64,000 bases of DNA from the NCBI GenBank assembly GCA_030248225.1, contig JASANE010012344.1, positions 1 through 64,000 of the forward strand. Reading direction: 5' to 3'. Positions 52,987 to 64,000 of the stretch are shown here, one piece after another. The notes beneath the pieces were generated by a model. It saw only the letters and a program-made list of their open reading frames with translations, ran no database searches and was not told the origin of the DNA. The first letter of the stretch is position 1, and every line of letters begins with the position of its first letter. This DNA is from Trileptium ribeirensis. Taxonomy: Eukaryota; Nematoda; Enoplea; Enoplida; Thoracostomopsidae. Position numbers and translations under genes: made by a program.

Positions 52987-53935
52987 GAAATTTTGTGAGT
53001 TGTCACCAAAATCTTATAATAAGCGTTTCTCGTGTCAAGTATTTCTGGTTTCAAATCTTTTGCTTGGAAAAGATTTCCTGTTATAAATATATAATATTGT
53101 ACTAGAGGGAAAAATTTCGATTAGATTTAGTCCATAGTCCAAAACAAATAACCGCTCCCAATAGCTTGGGACTCTGAAATTTTGTGAGTTGTCACCAAAA
53201 TCTTAAAATAAACGTTTCTCGTGTCAAGTGTTTCTGGTTTCAAATATTTTGCTTGAAAACGATTTCTTGTTATAAATATATAATATTGTACTAGAGAGAA
53301 AAAATTTCGATTAGATTTAGTCCATAGTCCAAAACAAATAACCGCTCCCAAACAGCTTCGGACTCTGAAATTTTGTGAGTTGTCACCAAAATATTAAAAT
53401 AAACGTTTCTCGTGTCAAGTGTTTCTGGTTTCAAATATTTTGCTTGAGAACGATTTCTTGTTATAAATATATAATATTGTACTAGAGAGAAAAAATTTCG
53501 ATTAGATTTAGTCCATAGTCCAAAACAAATAACCGTTCCCAATAGCTTCGGACTCTGCAATTCTGTGAGTTGTCACCGAAATCTTAAAATAAACGTTTCT
53601 CGTGTCAAGTGTTTCTGGTTTCAAATATTTTGCTTGAACACGATTTCTTGTTATAAATATATAATATTGTACTAGAGAGAAAAAATTTCGATTAGATTTA
53701 GTCCATAGTCCAAAACAAATAACCGCTCCCAATAGCTTCGGACTCTGAAATTTTGTGAGTTGTCACCGAAATCTTAAAATAAACGTTTCTCGTGTCAAGT
53801 GTTTCTGGTTTCAAATATTTTGCTTGAAAACGATTTCTTGTTATAAATATATAATATTGTACTAGAGGGAAAATATTTCGATTAGATTTAGTCCATAGTC
53901 CAAAACAAATAACCGCTCCCGATAGCTTCGGACGG
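52987..53935. repeat. 190-bp tandem repeat, five copies
   Basis: Units start GAAATTTTGTGAGTTGTCACC at 52987, 53176, 53367, 53557 and 53747 (spacing 189-191), with high identity; the first copy is the most diverged. Each includes TTTCTCGTGTCAAGTGTTTC and CCATAGTCCAAAACAAATAACC. Minus-strand frames across the copies repeat the same peptide and are not taken as genes. Confidence 0.95.
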
Positions 53936-54945
53936 ATTAGCAAGCTGCACCGTCAGCTTTATACTAAATGGTACACATACGATCCCGGCTTCCTCGACTA
54001 TCAAGGGAGAGGTAGCAACGCACCTAATCTCAAAGAATCGATTAGCTTAGCTGACCGAAGGCGAGCTTTGCCAGGATGTTCCTCCTGAATACTTTCGGTT
54101 GAAGACGAATCTAGTTTTGCGATATAATTGATTAAGGGCCGCTCGGACAGTCAACTCCTTGACTTATAACGTAATAATGTGGAGAAGTCTTTCCCCTTTC
54201 TTCACACAAGGAAGCCTACAATTTTGGAGCATCTAAAAAGTATATAACAACTCACTGGCATTAGTCTAATTTACACATCGTATCATTTCTCAGATTTTCA
54301 AAACTATGTCTCTCATTTTTCACAACTATTCCAGCGTCTTCAATGTTGCCGTACATTTTTGTAACTCGAGCTTTTCTACTATCATTGTAGCGATCTCAAA
54401 CTTGAATGCAAACAACCCACTTGGACGATTTTAACCTCGACTTCACGACAAATTTGTTCAACAATCAATAATTTGGCAACATTTATGGTTGTTTTATTTT
54501 GCTCGCAACTTTGCAGGTTACTTTTGTGTGCGACACTTTATGTCTTATCGGTGTTAACCAAGACTGGTAAACTTTAAAGAATGGCAGGCCATATGAATTT
54601 GACTCGCTTTGGTTTTTTCATCTCTTTGATTTTCAGGTCAATGCAATTCGTTCGCTGACCACGACTGGACGCTGAATGTGACATCATGCCACGGCAATTT
54701 TTGAGCAGCACACTCGCTCGTTTGTTCGCATGCCTGTATTTCCGTGCTTTCCTTATTAGGGCAGAAGGGCCCAGAGTGTCCATTTCTTCTACTGTTTAAG
54801 AGAAGTCGGGGATTAATAAAATGTGGTCTAATAATAGTTTTACTCAATTTCTCAAGGATGTTATCGTTGTTCTGTGTTTATCTTTTATTCTTTTGGTTGT
54901 GTAAGCTGCACCGTTTTGTGTTTATATCTGTCTCGTGGCAAAACT
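53936..54945. other. Stretch without recognisable gene
   Basis: A GC-richer patch at 53935-54170 is followed by AT-rich DNA. Short frames on both strands at 54574-54995 show no family. Nothing else seen. Confidence 0.45.
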
Positions 54946-54949
54946 TTGA

Positions 54950-56530
54950 GTACAGCATGTTTGTTTTGAGCCTCTTCGTGGAATTCAGCACGTGAATGCT
55001 AGTTATTTAAGCAAACTTGCTGGTTAACTTCGTTAATCCTGCTGTCCTGTACTGAACTGTTTAGATTCTGGGGTTTTGTTTTGTATTTTAGACTGATATG
55101 CTTAATTAATGCGTGACTAAACTTAACTTCACCCCCAAACATTCCTATTTTGCGATTTCCGATGTGGAATCTACATCCATTGTGACGGAACAAATAGGGT
55201 ATCCGATTTGCTTCATTGCTCGCGCAGACTTAGAGATTTGCACTCGGTTTAGGACAGTTTAGTAACATTTTATAGCGTTGAAATATGATTCGTTTCTGTT
55301 CGCGGACAAATGTAATGTAAGTATGACGTCATAAACGGAACGTCCCTATTATTTATCAATTGGTGTTCGCGAACAATTAATAACTTTGTTAATTGACTTC
55401 CGACAAAATTGTGTTCTCGAACAAATTTGATATTCACAAACAAAATGTAGTATTTTCGGACCGACTATAAAATGTTCGGTAACGAATTTTTTTACAAAAA
55501 AAAACAAAATAGGATGGCCAGCGAGGTAATTATAAGTTTAGTTGCGCATAACAGTTATTTAAATCACGTCATGTTTTCCTTGAGTTCATTCGTCGAATTC
55601 GTCATAAGAATTCTATTTATCTGAGCACATCATGTTTGCCTTGAGTCTCTTCGTCGAATTCAGCATAAGAATATTAATAGTTATTTGAGTACAGCATATT
55701 TAGCTTGAGCTTCGTCGATCGGATGCTAGTTATTTAGTCACATCATGTTTTCCTTGAGTCCATTCGTCGAATTCATCATAAGAATTCTATTTATTTAATG
55801 CATCATTTTTTCTTGAGTGACTTCGTCAAATTCTGCATAAGAATGCTAGTTATTTAAAGACTGCATGTTTGCCTTGAGTCTCTTCGTCGAATTCAGCATA
55901 AGAATATTAATAGTTATTTGAGTACAGCATATTTAGCTTGAGCTTCGTCGAACGGATGCTAGTTATTTGGTCACATCATGTTTTCCTTAAGTCCATTCGT
56001 CGAATTCAGCATAAGAATGCTGGCTATTTAAGCGCAACATGTTTGCCTTGAGTCATTTTGTCAAATTTTGCATAGGACTGCTAGTTATTTAAGGACAGCA
56101 AGCATGCGTTAAGTCAATTGGTCGAATTCATAATAAAACTAATAGCTATTTGAGTACATTATGTTTGCCTTGAGTGCCTACGTCGAATGAATGCTAGTTA
56201 CTCAAGCACAGCATGTTTACCTTGAGTCACTTCGTCGAATTCATCGTATCAATGCTAGACATCTGAGCGCTGCATGCTTGCCTTAAGTCTCTTCGTCGAA
56301 TTCAGCGTAAGAATAATAGCTATATGAGCACAGTAGGTATTTCTTGAGACCTTTTCTCGCATTGTGCATACGAATGATAGGTATTTGAGCACAAAAAGGT
56401 TCGCCTTGAGTGCGTTCGTCGAATTCAGCATATGAATGCTAAGCATACTTGCTGATTGACTTCTTTAATCCGGCTATCCTGTACTGAACCGTTGAGGTTC
56501 TGAGGTTTTTGTTGTGTATTTTAGATTAAA
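54950..56530. repeat. Degenerate tandem repeat field, roughly 60-80-bp units, split by a MITE
   Basis: The motif AGCACATCATGTTTGCCTTGAG, TCTTCGTCGAATTCAGCATA, AGAATGCTAGTTATTT recurs about 14 times between 55560 and 56440, with one unit before the MITE at 54950-55005. A terminal segment (ACTTGCTG... TCCTGTACTGAAC) is present both at 55014-55100 and at 56446-56530. This shows the field or its edge was duplicated and the MITE at 55110 then inserted. Confidence 0.8.
55110..55548. mobile_element. MITE, 439 bp, TAA target duplication
   Basis: Left end TGCGTGACTAAACTTAAC; right end on the minus strand TGCGCAACTAAACTTATA. TAA flanks both sides (55107-55109, 55549-55551). The interior has GTTCGCGAAC and GTTCGCGGAC words and is closely related to 58273-58697. 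Confidence 0.88.
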
Positions 56531-56833
56531 ATTTCGATAAATATTATTAAATTGTTGCAAAGCTAAGTTCCTCCTAGTAATGTTGTAGTGCCCGAATTTT
56601 ACTCACTCGTCACAGCCTGGGATATGATGTTTGATACATCGGTACAATTAGGCGTTTTTGCTGTGAATATGCTTTACGTTGGCCTGTCGATTACTACTAA
56701 TTATTTGCAAAATAATAAACTGCTACTTCTAAAAATCTTCATTTAATATGCATAAACACAATTCACTATTTCCTTTGTTTTTCAATTAGCACTTTTCCTC
56801 ACATTATGCACGCATAAGGCATATACCCATACA

Positions 56834-56867
56834 CCCTAAACCCCTAAACCCTTAAACCCCTAAACTA
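56834..56867. repeat. Short CCCTAAA-like (telomere-like) tract
   Basis: Four imperfect units of CCCTAAAC/CCCTTAAAC type in tandem. The phase resembles a TTTAGGG-type repeat more than the animal TTAGGG. Four units are too few to call a telomere. Confidence 0.5.
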
Positions 56868-56879
56868 TATTACTTTCAG

Positions 56880-57730
56880 AAGCCCCGCAATTTTTCCGAT
56901 GCAATTATAGCAATTTTGAGGGCAAAATTATAAAAAAAATTAATGAAAATCGAGGTACAAAAGGAAACATTATGTTGAAAACCGGGGAGAATAGGAAAAC
57001 GTTTTGATTAACCTACCTGTTCATTCGCTCTGTCATGTTCGTTCATCGCGTTTCCACGTAAGCAGTCGAACGTTCCTTATGATATATGAAGGCTTGAAGT
57101 GTGTTTTCGAAGTATAACAAAAATATAATTCAATTTTTACACATGAGTATACTAATAGAGTCTATAAATATTTTTCGATGTAAACAAACATTTTAACAGA
57201 TAATTTCAATTCCAATCTGTAATTATATAATCCAGCGTTTTCTCTTCCCGAATCGTGCGAACAAGAAAAATATTTACTAAAAGTAACATACATTAAGCAA
57301 AAATAGAAACACGTTATGGTATAGAGCTGTTTTGAAATAATTAAATTATCTTCTGTTAGACAAATAACACTTTAACCTAATATTTGTCGAAGCTAAAATA
57401 TGTTTAAGCTAAACTAGAAATTCGTATTAATATTAAATTAGTCAAAATTCATTGTTACCAGACTAAATATTAATATGTTTACTACACAGGTGAATGAATT
57501 ATGGTACAGCTTTATTCACCGTTTCATGCCCAACTCTACTAATATGCAATATCACTCATTGTAATGCGTTGAACTTATCCAATTTTTAACATATATTTGT
57601 ACGAGTGTTAATATTATTCGCTTGCTTTGCAAAGTTACTTAAGGAATCGAGCGACAGTTTCCGTATAGCTGAGAGTTTAGGCGAGAAATCAAGAAAAAGC
57701 ATCGAAACCGTAAGGAAGGATAGAGTTTGT
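56880..57730. other. Stretch without recognisable gene
   Basis: AT-rich, only short frames. No array or RNA gene seen. Confidence 0.5.
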
Positions 57731-57732
57731 CA

Positions 57733-58196
57733 AACATTGCGCGATACACAATTTAACTCGGATGCTTAAGGGTTTAACAATAAAAAATAGCTTCTATTAC
57801 TCTATAAACGAAGACGCATCCTTGTTTATAAGCAAAATGTTTTAAGGAAGTCTCTCAGTCATATATCAAGTCTTGATTTATAAGTGATCAGGAATAAATT
57901 TTATTAGAACATAATTTAGATGTTTGATTTTTCCTTAATAATTCTCATGTTTTTAGTTTAAAATGTCAAACATGGCCCGATACACAAGCTAACTCGAGTG
58001 TTTAAGGGTTTAAGAATCAACAATAGTTTATGTTACTCTATAAACGCAGACTATTCTTTGTTTATAAGCAAAAATGTTTCAAGTAATTTTCTCAGTCATA
58101 TATAATGTCATGATTTTCAAGTGATCAGGAAATTTTATTTGAACATAATTTAGATGTCAGCAGATTTTTTCCTTAATTCTCATGTTTTTAGTTAAA
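57733..58196. repeat. Diverged tandem duplication, about 230-bp unit, two copies
   Basis: 57733-57960 and 57968-58196 share, in order, AAACAT..CCGATACACA-like, CTTAAGGGTTTAA, TTACTCTATAAACG, TTTGTTTATAAGCAAAA, TCTCAGTCATATAT, AAGTGATCAGGAA, GAACATAATTTAGATGT and TCTCATGTTTTTAGTT. Confidence 0.85.
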
Positions 58197-58272
58197 AACA
58201 TAAATATTTATGCACAGTTTACATTATCAAGGGTCATCATGTGGAACGTTTGTGCACAAACAGCCTGCATAA

Positions 58273-58697
58273 TGCGCGACTAAACTTAAGTTGACCCATC
58301 TAACCATCCTATTTTACTATTCCCGATCTGCAATCCATATACATTGTTAAGGAAAAAATAGGATATTCAATGTTCATTGCTAGGGCAGGCTTAGAGATTT
58401 GCATTAGTTTTAGGACAGTTTAGTAACGTTTATAGCGTTGAAATAGGATTCGTCATTGTTCACTAACAAATCTAATGTAACTATAACGCCATAAACGGAA
58501 TGTCCCTATTATTTATCAATTGGTGTACGCGACCAAGACCCTTGTTAATTGAACTCCGACAAAATTCTGTTCGCGAAAAAATTTTTAAGAACAAACACTA
58601 GCATTTTCGGACCGACTAGAAAATGTTCGGTGACGAAACTTTTTACAAAAAAACAAAATAGGATAGTCAGCAGGGTCATTTTAAGTTTAGTTGCGCA
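58273..58697. mobile_element. MITE, 425 bp, TAA target duplication
   Basis: Left end TGCGCGACTAAACTTAAG; right end on the minus strand TGCGCAACTAAACTTAAA. TAA flanks both sides (58270-58272, 58698-58700). Closely related along its length to 55110-55548. The short frame at 58549-58833 crosses its right end and is not a gene. Confidence 0.9.
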
Positions 58698-58787
58698 TAA
58701 CAACACTGTCGATAATATAGTGCGGAAGAGACAATCACTATTTTTAAGTTATTTTATATGGTATCCTAGACATCATCACCTTTCCCG

Positions 58788-61670
58788 TGTAATATCTGGG
58801 ACACAGTCAAATTTTTATAAACTGCTGAGGTAGAGCCGATTAAATTTGAGAAAGTGTTATGTCAGATTATCCGCTATCTGGACACCGTCAAATTTTATTA
58901 AACTGCTGAAGTAGAGCCGATTAAATTTGAGAAAGTGTTATGTCAAAGTATCCGGTGTCTGGACGCCGTCAAATTTTACTAAACTGCTGAGGTAGAGCCG
59001 ATTATATTTCAGAAAATGTTATGTCGAATTATCGAGTATCTGGAATCGTCAAATTTTATTAAACTGCTAAGGTAGAGCCGATTACATTTGAGAAAGTGTT
59101 ATGTCAAATTATCCGGTGTCTGGACGCCGTCAAATTTTATTAAAATGTTTAATTAAAGCCGATTATATTTGAGAAAATGTTATGTCGAATTATCCGGTAT
59201 CTGGACATAGTCAAATTTTATTAAACTGCTGAGGTAGAGCCGATTAAATTTGAGAAAGTGTTATGTCAAATTATGCGGTACTGGACATCGTCAAATTTTA
59301 TTAAACTGCTGAGGTAGAGCCGATTATATCTGAGAAAATGTTATGTCAGATTATCCGGTATCTGGACACCGTCAAATTTTATTAAACTGCTGAAGTAGAG
59401 CCGATTAAATTTGAGAAAGTGTTATGTCAAATTATCCGGTGGCCGTCAAATATTATTAAACTGCTGAGGTAGAGCCGATTATATTTGAGAAAATGTTATG
59501 TCAGATTATCCGGTATCTGGACACCGTCAAATTTTATTAAACTGCTGAGGTAGAGCCGATTAAATTTGAGAAAGTGTTATGTCAAATTATCCGGTGTCTG
59601 GACGCCGTCAAATTTTATTAAACTGCTGAGGTAGAGCCGATTATATTTGAGAAAACGTTATATCGAATTATCCAGTATCTGGAGTCGTCAAATTTTATTA
59701 AAATGCTGAGGTAGAGCCGATTAAATTTGAGAAAGTGTTATGTCAGATTATACGGTATTTTGACACCGTCAAATTTTATTAAACTGCTGAGGTAGAGCGG
59801 ATTAAATTTGAGAAAGTGTTATGTCAGATTATACGGTATTTTGACACCGTCAAATTTTATTAAACTGCTGAAGTAGAGCCGATTAAATTTGAGAAAGTGT
59901 TATGTCAAATCATCCGGTGTCTGGACGCCGTCAAATTTTATTAAAATGCTTAATTAAAGCCGATTATATTTGAGAAAATGTTATGTCGAATTATCCGGTA
60001 TCTGGACATAGTCAAATTTTATTAAACTGCTGAGGTAGAGCCGATTAAATTTGAGAAAGTGTTATGTCAAATTATGCGGTACTGGACATCGTCAAATTTT
60101 ATTAAACTGCTGAGGTAGAGCCGATTATATCTGAGAAAATGTTATGTCAGATTATCCGGTATCTGGACACCGTCAAATTTTATTAAACTGCTGAAGTAGA
60201 GCCGATTAAATTTGAGAAAGTGTTATGTCAAATTATCCGGTGGCCGTCAAATATTATTAAATTGCTGAGGTAGAGCCGATTATATTTGAGAAAATGTTAT
60301 GTCAGATTATCCGGTATCTGGACACCGTCAAATTTTATTAAACTGCTGAGGTAGAGCTGATTAAATTTGAGAAAGTGTTATGTCAAATTATCCGGTGTCT
60401 GGACGCCGTCAAATTTTATTAAACTGCTGAGGTAGAGCCGATTATATTTGAGAAAACGTTATGTCGAATTATCCAGTATCTGGAGTCGTCAAATTTTATT
60501 AAAATGCTGAGGTAGAGCCGATTAAATTTGAGAAAGTGTTATGTCAGATTATACGGTATTTTGACACCGTCAAATTTTATTAAACTGCTGAGGTAGAGCG
60601 GATTAAATTTGAGAAAGTGTTATGTCAGATTATACGGTATTTTGACACCGTCAAATTTTATTAAACTGCTGAAGTAGAGCCGATTAAATTTGAGAAAGTG
60701 TTATGTCAAATCATCCGGTGTCTGGACGCCGTCAAATTTTATTAAAATGCTTAATTAAAGCCGATTATATTTGAGAAAATGTTATGTCGAATTATCCGGT
60801 ATCTGGACATAGTCAAATTTTATTAAACTGCTGAGGTAGAGCCGATTAAATTTGAGAAAGTGTTATGTCAAATTATGCGGTACTGGACATCGTCAAATTT
60901 TATTAAACTGCTGAGGTAGAGCCGATTATATCTGAGAAAATTTTATGGCAGATTATCCGGTATCTGGACACCGTCAAATTTTATTAAACTGCTGAAGTAG
61001 AGCCGATTAAATTTGAGAAAGTGTTATGTCATATTATCCGGTGGCCGTCAAATTTTATTAAACTGCTGAGGTAGAGCCGATTATATTTGAGAAAATGTTA
61101 TGTCAGATTATCCGGTATCTGGACCCCGTCAAATTTTATTAAACTGCTGAGGTAGAGCCGATTAAATTTGAGAAAGTGTTATGTCAAATTATCCGGTGTC
61201 TGGACGCCGTCAAATTTTATTAAACTGCTGAGGTAGAGCCGATTATATTTGAGAAAACGTTATGTCGAATTATCCAGTATCTGGAGTCGTCAAATTTTAT
61301 TAAAATGCTGAGGTAGAGCCGATTAAATTTGAGAAAGTGTTATGTCAGATTATACGGTATTTTGACACCGTCAAATTTTATTAAACTGCTGAGGTAGAGC
61401 CGATTAAATTTGAGAAAGTGTTATGTCAGATTATACGGTATTTTGACACCGTCAAATTTTATTAAACTGCTGAAGTAGAGCCGATTAAATTTGAGAGTGT
61501 TATGTCAAATTATCCGGTGTCTGGATGCCGACAAATTTTATTAAAATGCTTAATTAAACCGATTATATTTGAGAAAATGTATGTCGAATTATCCGGTATC
61601 TGGACATCGTGAAATTTTATTAAACTGCTGAGGTAGAGCCGACTAAATTTGAAAAATTGTTATGTCGAAT
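58788..61670. repeat. Satellite array: about 81-bp monomers with an 801-bp higher-order repeat
   Basis: The monomer contains GTCAAATTTTATTAAACTGC, TGAGGTAGAGCCGATTAAAT, TTGAGAAAGTGTTATGTC and AATTATCCGGTATCTGGACA. About 36 monomers are present. A recognisable short variant (GGTGGCCGTCAAA, missing about 10 bases) occurs at 59441, 60242 and 61043, exactly 801 bases apart, and other variants (for example CTTAATTAAAGCC, GGTATTTTGACACC) keep the same order between them. So roughly ten monomers were amplified as a block about 3.5 times. Confidence 0.95.
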
Positions 61671-62250
61671 TATTTAAAACAATGTGAGAAGCCTATTCGT
61701 ACTACATTTTACTGCCTCTTATGTGATCAGAGCCGCAATATTCAACTAGCATTCAAATTCTGCAATTTCGTGCTGTCTTCCAGACCACATAGCTTGATGA
61801 TATTTCAATCACAATCCGTTTTACTATGTAGTGTACGTGTGCACTGTATACCATTGAATGGACGACGAATTGCAAAACAACCCTTCCACATGCCGGGTTC
61901 TTTATAGCCTAAGCGACGATTATGTAAATTGTAAAATATGAGTGATGTGAGTAGAATTTTATTTAAATTAGATATAGCGAAAGTACATAGCTAGTGATGT
62001 GTTTACACTTTATTTCTGTCTACAAAATCGATCGATCGATAAAATGAATATTAACTAAGCTAAGGGAATTCCGTATTTGACACACCAAAACACCCGTCCC
62101 CAACTTGTGAAACTTTTTTATTTGAACTTATACACTGCACCAACAATTTATTTATCGTCTAAGATTTTATATTGTATCTACATTTAACAACAGTAATAGA
62201 ACATTAAGAATAAAATAACTAAATATGTCCATTCGATAAGATTATTTTAT
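61671..62250. other. Stretch without recognisable gene
   Basis: The frame at 61662-61907 begins in the last satellite monomer and matches no family. Otherwise AT-rich DNA. Confidence 0.45.
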
Positions 62251-62251
62251 A

Positions 62252-62300
62252 CATGAGTAAACATAAGCTGCGCCCCTTACCATCATCTTTTGTCAAAAGT
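62252..62300 (+). mobile_element. Possible left end of another TGAGTAAAC-family MITE
   Basis: CATGAGTAAACATAAGCTGCGCCCCTTACCATC-like wording follows the order of the 44552 element end (GAGTAAACTTAAG..GACCCC..ACCAT), preceded by a TTA three bases earlier. No right end was found. Confidence 0.3.
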
Positions 62301-62925
62301 AGTTGCCATTCAGTTGTTCATTGAACACAAATTTCATTTTTGCATTAAAGAACAGAAATTAGTCCGTTTTATATTTAATGCATACATATTTTTACTCTTG
62401 CATTAGTTTTCTTGGTAAAGTGGTTGACAATTAGTTATGCAAAGGTTTCACTTCAGGGTTCCAGCTAAAACCGTTGTAAGCTACCAATCGGCAATCGTAT
62501 CGTTCACTGTTGTGTAGCCGGTGGAAGTCCGGTTACATTAAAATTTGGGCTATACCCTGGAAAACGGAAAACAATAGACGCCCGGCTAGACATTGGACGT
62601 AGTTGAGGTGCCATAGAGAAACACGTAACCAATTCTATTAAGCCACTACAGCACGTTAAAGCTAAAATTGTCAGCGTTTAAACAACTCCATAAATGTGAA
62701 ATGTAAACACAACATATCACTGCAGAATTGGAATCAAATATCGTAATTGTGGTCACCGACGAGAAAGTACACGTATACACCGCTTATATATACAAACTAA
62801 TAAAAAAATTCATGGACTTGGAAGATATCGTACGTTCCCAAGCAGCTGATATGCTATCATATTGGTCATATACAGCATATTTCCAAACAAAAAACCTATG
62901 GTAAATGGGAATTTTAGGGGTGCAC

Positions 62926-63012
62926 TCATGGCTTACAAGCTATACGCAAACACAACTCATTGGTTACAAGCTATCGCATGAGAAACTGAGAATATCATGG
63001 GTTACAAGCTGC
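62926..63012. repeat. Three dispersed GGTTACAAGCT-type words
   Basis: GGCTTACAAGCTAT, GGTTACAAGCTATCGC and GGGTTACAAGCTGCCGC occur at about 62930, 62961 and 62999, spaced 31 and 38 bases. Probably a short decayed repeat. Confidence 0.5.
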
Positions 63013-63034
63013 CGCCAGTTAAGCGATATTGTAA

Positions 63035-63517
63035 TGTGTGAGACCACTTTAGGTGCGTACACCTGGGTTGTTCTTTTGTCAAGTCAGTTCACGATCGTAA
63101 ATGCGATGAACTCGAACAAATCACGATTTTTTCTTATGTACGCGAACACAATTTTTGATGCAGCACTTGTAGGGGCTGTTCGCAGTCACTATATTGCGAT
63201 TTAAGATCACATTTTAACAACCAAGTACAAGTGCAAACGCGATTACCAATCGCGTTTTTTTCACGATACGCTATAATACACAAATAGATCGCGAACATTG
63301 CTGTCTGATTCAGAACGTCATTGGATGAAGAGAACAAACATACACAATGTACAAATGCGCGCGTACACAAATTCCGTTCGTACATCGCATATCCCATGTT
63401 GGCGTTCACAAAATGTAAATTCCAATGGCAGCAATTTGAACATGAATTTCTGTGCGAATCAATTCGTGATATTGGCAAAAGAACGACTGATATACGCACC
63501 TAAAGTGGACTCACGCA
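63035..63517. mobile_element. MITE, 483 bp, related TIR type
   Basis: Left end TGTGTGAGACCACTTTAGGT; right end on the minus strand TGCGTGAGTCCACTTTAGGT, with the match going on for about 26 bp. TAA precedes the left end and TAG follows the right end, consistent with a decayed 3-bp duplication. The terminal TGYGTGAG resembles the 44552 family. The interior frames on both strands are short and unrecognised. Confidence 0.75.
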
Positions 63518-63520
63518 TAG

Positions 63521-64000
63521 GTGGATCTGAACTCTATGCACGTCAAAACTCCCATACTAACGCAGCAGCAGCGTACGAATTAGCGTTTGTTGATTTGACA
63601 TAATGCATCATTTACGATATGATGCGTGGGCATGGTCCTAATTATGTCATGCGTTCAAATGGGCTAGCTACTATGTCACGCATACAGTCCAGGTCGACTA
63701 TTAATGTTTTGAATAGCCTAGCTAGGCCGAGCCGGACTGTGCTTTTGTCACGAGGCGTTCAGCTGAGCCCTATAACTTAAGCCAGAGACTATTTATTCCG
63801 CAAAAATTACGTTTTACTATACGTGTTTAAATAATGCCCCAAAAGCGACATACAGCTTAAAACGTTAATTGTATATATTAAAACAAATATATAACTTAGA
63901 ATTAGTGTGAAAATACTATAGAATAAAATGCTATTACACTAAGCACAATACTAAATATAGTTTCTCAATTCACAGTTCAGCCGGACGCTCCGTTTGTCAC
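63521..64000. other. Stretch without recognisable gene at the window's right edge
   Basis: Mixed composition. The short inverted pair GCATCATTTACGATATGATGC lies near 63604-63625. No gene or array seen. Confidence 0.5.

Noticed and set aside
53127..53943. Minus-strand frames repeating one peptide
   Set aside because: They arise from the 190-bp tandem array and break at each unit.
29149..64000. tRNA, rRNA or other RNA genes in the right part
   Set aside because: I looked for tRNA-like box A/B wording and rRNA cores and saw none that would support a call.

Overview
The window looks like animal (most likely invertebrate) nuclear DNA. One giant enveloped Ty3/gypsy-type LTR retroelement fills the first 29 kb. 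The rest is AT-rich, gene-free DNA made of satellites and small non-autonomous DNA transposons. The metazoan call is an inference from an F-like (errantivirus-type) envelope gene, typical animal-type MITEs and the lack of any bacterial gene structure. The species cannot be named from the sequence.

Retroelement (about 2862-29148). Two near-identical direct repeats of about 2.17 kb (2862-5028 and 26981-29148, roughly 1.5% different by eye) act as LTRs. Between them, all on the + strand, lie a 1.45-kb leader, a very long gag (capsid, CCHC knuckle, then about 900 acidic residues of unknown role), an envelope gene, aspartic protease, reverse transcriptase, RNase H, integrase with an approximately 750-residue C-terminal extension, and a last reading frame encoding a NADAR domain followed by an SGNH/GDSL-like segment. 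Two things are out of the ordinary. Env sits between gag and protease, in the same frame as protease, instead of 3' of pol. The 3' accessory gene carries NADAR, a family of ADP-ribosyl-guanine N-glycosidases. This copy is damaged: frame changes near 6757, 15170 and 16548, in-frame stops at 12642 and 12867 (env), and stops at 21058, 21136 and 21718 (NADAR gene).

Flanks of the element. Bases 1-2833 are an inverted copy of 23592-26437, which belongs to the element's long 3' noncoding part. That inverted copy meets the left LTR across a run of 28 C, so the left side is probably a piece of a second, oppositely oriented relative (or an assembly join), not host DNA.

Right 35 kb (29149-64000). No convincing gene was found. 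Contents: an 81-bp CpG-rich minisatellite (32604-34311), an 81-bp-monomer satellite with an 801-bp higher-order period (58788-61670), arrays of about 152 bp (50640-51600) and 190 bp (52987-53935), a degenerate repeat field (54950-56530), many short duplications, a 3.4-kb TIR element (47012-50437), and at least seven MITE-like elements. Most of the MITEs share a TGCGYGASTAAAC-type end and 3-bp TTA/TAA target duplications, a PIF/Harbinger-like signature.
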